A DNA stretch of 6,504 nt from positions 1 to 6,504 of the forward strand of contig JAUJLZ010000107.1 of assembly GCA_030447125.1 (NCBI GenBank), written 5' to 3'. Of this stretch, positions 4,671 through 6,504 are shown one piece after another; within the stretch, counting starts at the first letter, position 1, and every line of letters starts with the position of its first letter. The stretch comes from Acidimicrobiales bacterium. GTDB taxonomy: Bacteria; Actinomycetota; Acidimicrobiia; Acidimicrobiales; CADCSY01. The notes below the pieces were generated by a model, which saw nothing but the letters and a program-made list of their open reading frames with translations, did not search any database and had not been told where the DNA came from. A program made the position numbers and the translations under genes.

Positions 4671-4692
4671 CCCCGGATCGTACGCTGCGTCG
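4671..4692. promoter_or_regulatory. Candidate bidirectional leaderless promoter for orn and dut
   Basis: Within 22 bp, TACGCT (4681-4686, plus strand) and TACGAT (4682-4677, minus strand) both match the TANNNT -10 pattern and overlap through a central CGTACG palindrome (4679-4684). Each is followed by exactly six bases and then a GTG, at 4693 for dut and 4670 for orn. Transcription starting at the usual distance from each -10 would begin at the first base of each start codon. Neither side has a convincing -35 or a ribosome binding site. The geometry is seen directly; promoter activity is inference. Confidence 0.6.
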
Positions 4693-5130
4693 GTGCTCGA
4701 CGTTCCTGTGGTCCGCCTCGACCCCGACCTGGCCCTGCCCCGTTACGCCCGCGCCGGTGACGCGGGGGCGGACCTGGTGGCCCGCCACGGGGCCGTGCTC
4801 CGGGCCGGCGGCGGGCGGGCCCTGGTGGCCACCGGCCTGGCCCTGGCCCTGCCCGAAGGCTGGGCCGGCTTCGTGCAGCCCCGCAGCGGCTTGGCCCACA
4901 ACCACGGGGTGACCTGCCTCAACACCCCCGGGCTGATCGACGCCGGCTACCGCGACGAGGTGAAGGTCCTGCTGGTCAACACCGACCCCGAGGCCGACTA
5001 CGAGGTGCACCGGGGTGACCGCATCGCCCAGCTCGTCGTGCAGGCGGTGGCCCAGGTGGCGTTCTCGACGGTGGAGGCCCTTCCCCCGTCGAGCCGGGGA
5101 ACGCGAGGGTTCGGCTCCACGGGCCGCTGA
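4693..5130 (+). CDS. dut: dUTP diphosphatase (dUTPase), trimeric type
   Basis: The protein has 145 residues, the normal length for the trimeric family. It hydrolyses dUTP to dUMP and pyrophosphate, keeping uracil out of DNA and supplying the thymidylate precursor. All five motifs are present in order: AGDAGADL (21-28), PRSGLAHNHGV (63-73), NTPGLIDAGYRDEV (77-90) with the catalytic Asp83 and base-stacking Tyr86, GDRIAQLVV (108-116) and RGTRGFGSTG (135-144) at the C-terminal arm. The start is GTG 4693, because the conserved VPVVRLDP strand begins just after it, and upstream codons in the same frame run antisense through the conserved start of orn. No ribosome binding site is visible, in line with a leaderless mRNA from TACGCT at 4681-4686. 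It ends 15 bp before the stop of the convergent YibE/F gene. Confidence 0.95.
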   Translation: MLDVPVVRLDPDLALPRYARAGDAGADLVARHGAVLRAGGGRALVATGLALALPEGWAGFVQPRSGLAHNHGVTCLNTPGLIDAGYRDEVKVLLVNTDPEADYEVHRGDRIAQLVVQAVAQVAFSTVEALPPSSRGTRGFGSTGR

Positions 5131-5145
5131 CCGTGAGACGGCGCC

Positions 5146-6348
5146 CTACCCCTCCGCCGGCGCGGGTTCGCCCTGCTCGGAAGCCACCACCACCACGGCC
5201 AGCGCCGTGGTCAGCGGGACCGAGGCCACCAGGCCCACGCTGCCCACCAGGGCCCGCACCACCTCCACCGCCACCGCCTCCCCGTTGACCACGTCGGCCA
5301 GCCCCTGGTCGGCCTGGGTGAACAGCAGGAACAGTGGGAGCGAGGCGCCGGCGTAGGCCAGGACCAAGGTGTTGACCGTCGAGGCGATGTGGTCGCGTCC
5401 GATGCGCAGCGCCGAGCGGTACAACGCCCAGCGGCCGAGGCCGGGGTTGGCGCCATGGAGCTCCCACACGGCCGAGACCTGGGTGACGGTGACGTCGTCG
5501 AGCACCCCGAGCGCCCCGATGACGATCCCACCCAACAGCAGGCCCCGCAGGTCGATCTGGCCGGCGGTGATCTGGAGGAAGCTGGCCTCCTCGTCGGCCA
5601 AGCCGCTGAACTGGGCGGCGTCGACGAACAGGGCTCCCAAGAGCCCGACCACGGCCAGGCTCGACAGGGTGCCCACCAGGGCGGTGGTGGTCCAGGCGTT
5701 GACCCCGTGGGCCAGGTACAGGGCCACCACGGCGATGACCGCCGAGCCCACCAGGGCCACGGCCAGGGGGTTGGTCCCCTCGAGCACGGCCGGGAGCACG
5801 AAGGTGGTGAGCACGAGCAGGCTCACCCCCAGGCCCAGCAGGGCGCGCAGCCCCTGCCAACGGCCGAGGCCGACCACGGCGAGCACGAAGATCCCGACCA
5901 GCAGGAACAGCGGGCCCAGGCGCTGGCGGTCGGCGAAGCTGTACTCGAAGCCCTCGCCGGCACCGGGGAAGTACCCGAGGACGATGGTGTCGCCGATCTC
6001 CAGGCCGATCGCCCCACCCACGTCGGACTGCTCGGGGAGGTCGATCACCTCGCCTTCGTCCGGGCCCTCCAACAGGGCCACCTCCGCCCGTAGGCAGCGG
6101 ATGCCCGCCTCCGCCGGCGTACCCGTGCACGCTCCCCGCTCCACCCCGACCACCCGGGCGTCGAACAGCTCGCCGGGCGCACCCAGCTCCGGGGCCACGT
6201 CGGCCGGCGCGTCACCCGGCCACAGGGTGAGCACACCCAAGGCGGTGGCGGCGAGGAAGGGCGCGAGCAGGACGACGAGGAGGCGTCGACTGCGCGCGCT
6301 CGACCGGCGCCGACCCTCGCCGGGGACATGGGAGTGAGGAGCGGCCAT
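5146..6348 (-). CDS. YibE/F family multipass membrane protein
   Basis: The protein has 400 residues from ATG 6348. After a basic N-terminus and a first membrane helix (about 23-44) comes an extracytoplasmic domain of about 100 residues containing two cysteines (Cys74, Cys85) that could form a disulphide, then about seven more membrane segments (around 145-162, 168-188, 194-216, 220-243, 269-285, 325-343 and 364-388). The family hallmark GALGVLDDVTVTQVSAVWEL is at 278-297, its two aspartates following helix 6. The family is widespread in Firmicutes and Actinobacteria, and its biochemical role is not established. The start is uncertain: in-frame GTG codons at 6369 and 6366 lie behind a GGGAG (6377-6373), well spaced for 6366, and would add six or seven residues. 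It lies downstream of a sigma-factor gene on the same strand and may share its transcript. Confidence 0.88.
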   Translation of the reverse strand: MAAPHSHVPGEGRRRSSARSRRLLVVLLAPFLAATALGVLTLWPGDAPADVAPELGAPGELFDARVVGVERGACTGTPAEAGIRCLRAEVALLEGPDEGEVIDLPEQSDVGGAIGLEIGDTIVLGYFPGAGEGFEYSFADRQRLGPLFLLVGIFVLAVVGLGRWQGLRALLGLGVSLLVLTTFVLPAVLEGTNPLAVALVGSAVIAVVALYLAHGVNAWTTTALVGTLSSLAVVGLLGALFVDAAQFSGLADEEASFLQITAGQIDLRGLLLGGIVIGALGVLDDVTVTQVSAVWELHGANPGLGRWALYRSALRIGRDHIASTVNTLVLAYAGASLPLFLLFTQADQGLADVVNGEAVAVEVVRALVGSVGLVASVPLTTALAVVVVASEQGEPAPAEG

Positions 6349-6409
6349 GGCGCCAGCGTGCCCCACCACCGGCTCCCGGCGGGGGCAGTGCCTGCACGGG
6401 GCCCGTGGC

Positions 6410-6504
6410 TCAGGTGGTGGACCCGTTGCGCTCGGCCAGCTCCCGGAGGCGTTCGAGGCTGCGCGAGAGCAGCCGGGACACGTGCATCTGGCTGATGCCC
6501 AGGC
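6410..6504 (-). CDS. C-terminus of a SigB/F/G-type RNA polymerase sigma factor (partial)
   Basis: Only the last 30 codons are in the window, and the gene continues past the right edge. They read LGISQMHVSRLLSRSLERLR followed by ELAERNGSTT and a TGA at 6412-6410. The SQMHVSRLL segment is the recognition helix of sigma region 4.2 in the stress and sporulation SigB/F/G group of sigma-70 family proteins, which is normally near the protein end, as here. No more can be said about regulon or partner anti-sigma factor. The stop lies 40 bp before the earliest possible YibE/F start (GTG 6369), so read-through into that gene is likely. Confidence 0.85.
   Translation of the reverse strand, partial: LGISQMHVSRLLSRSLERLRELAERNGSTT

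Noticed and set aside
6395..6407. Near-palindrome CACGGGGCCCGTG between the sigma factor stop and the YibE/F start
   Set aside because: The stem is short, the loop would have to open most of it, and there is no U-tract, so it is not supported as a terminator.

Overview
The window is extremely GC-rich and gene-dense, with tightly packed convergent and divergent gene pairs. A WhiB-family iron-sulphur regulator places it in the Actinobacteria, because Wbl proteins are found in that phylum and its phages. The style (very high GC, GTG starts, a whiB7-like gene, an orn/dut pair, a SigB/F-type sigma factor, a YibE/F protein) would suit a deep-branching group such as Acidimicrobiia. That placement is inference from the overall look and was not tested.

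Layout, left to right. Positions 1-166 hold no confident gene but carry a striking 24-bp inverted repeat (78-102 and 143-167) that abuts the whiB7 stop codon. A WhiB7-like regulator lies at 167-529 on the minus strand. It is preceded by a leader of about 350 nt (530-~890) containing a ribosome-binding-site-equipped 72-codon upstream ORF and a strong intrinsic terminator just before the whiB7 ribosome binding site. This is the architecture of the translation-sensing attenuators described for whiB7/wblC. The likely promoter, an AT-rich box plus a TTGACG -35, is built into the last codons of the preceding minus-strand MFS efflux gene (919-2196).

The MFS gene is divergent from a plus-strand pair: an acyl-ACP thioesterase (2240-3055) with a Pro-Ser repeat at its N-terminus, and 6 bp later a membrane GT2 glycosyltransferase (3062-4135). 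The glycosyltransferase overlaps the 3' end of the convergent gene for oligoribonuclease (orn, 4101-4670, minus). orn and dUTPase (dut, 4693-5130, plus) diverge from a 22-bp gap in which two overlapping -10 boxes are placed symmetrically, so that both mRNAs could be leaderless. A YibE/F multipass membrane protein (5146-6348, minus) converges on dut. Upstream of it, on the same strand, is the C-terminus of a SigB/F/G-type sigma factor cut by the window end.

How the genes may work together: MFS plus whiB7 looks like a resistance and efflux module whose regulator responds to ribosome stalling. Thioesterase plus glycosyltransferase looks like a two-gene lipid or glycolipid unit. orn and dut are housekeeping nucleotide and nanoRNA genes driven from one bidirectional promoter. 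No tRNA, rRNA, insertion sequence or CRISPR array was seen.
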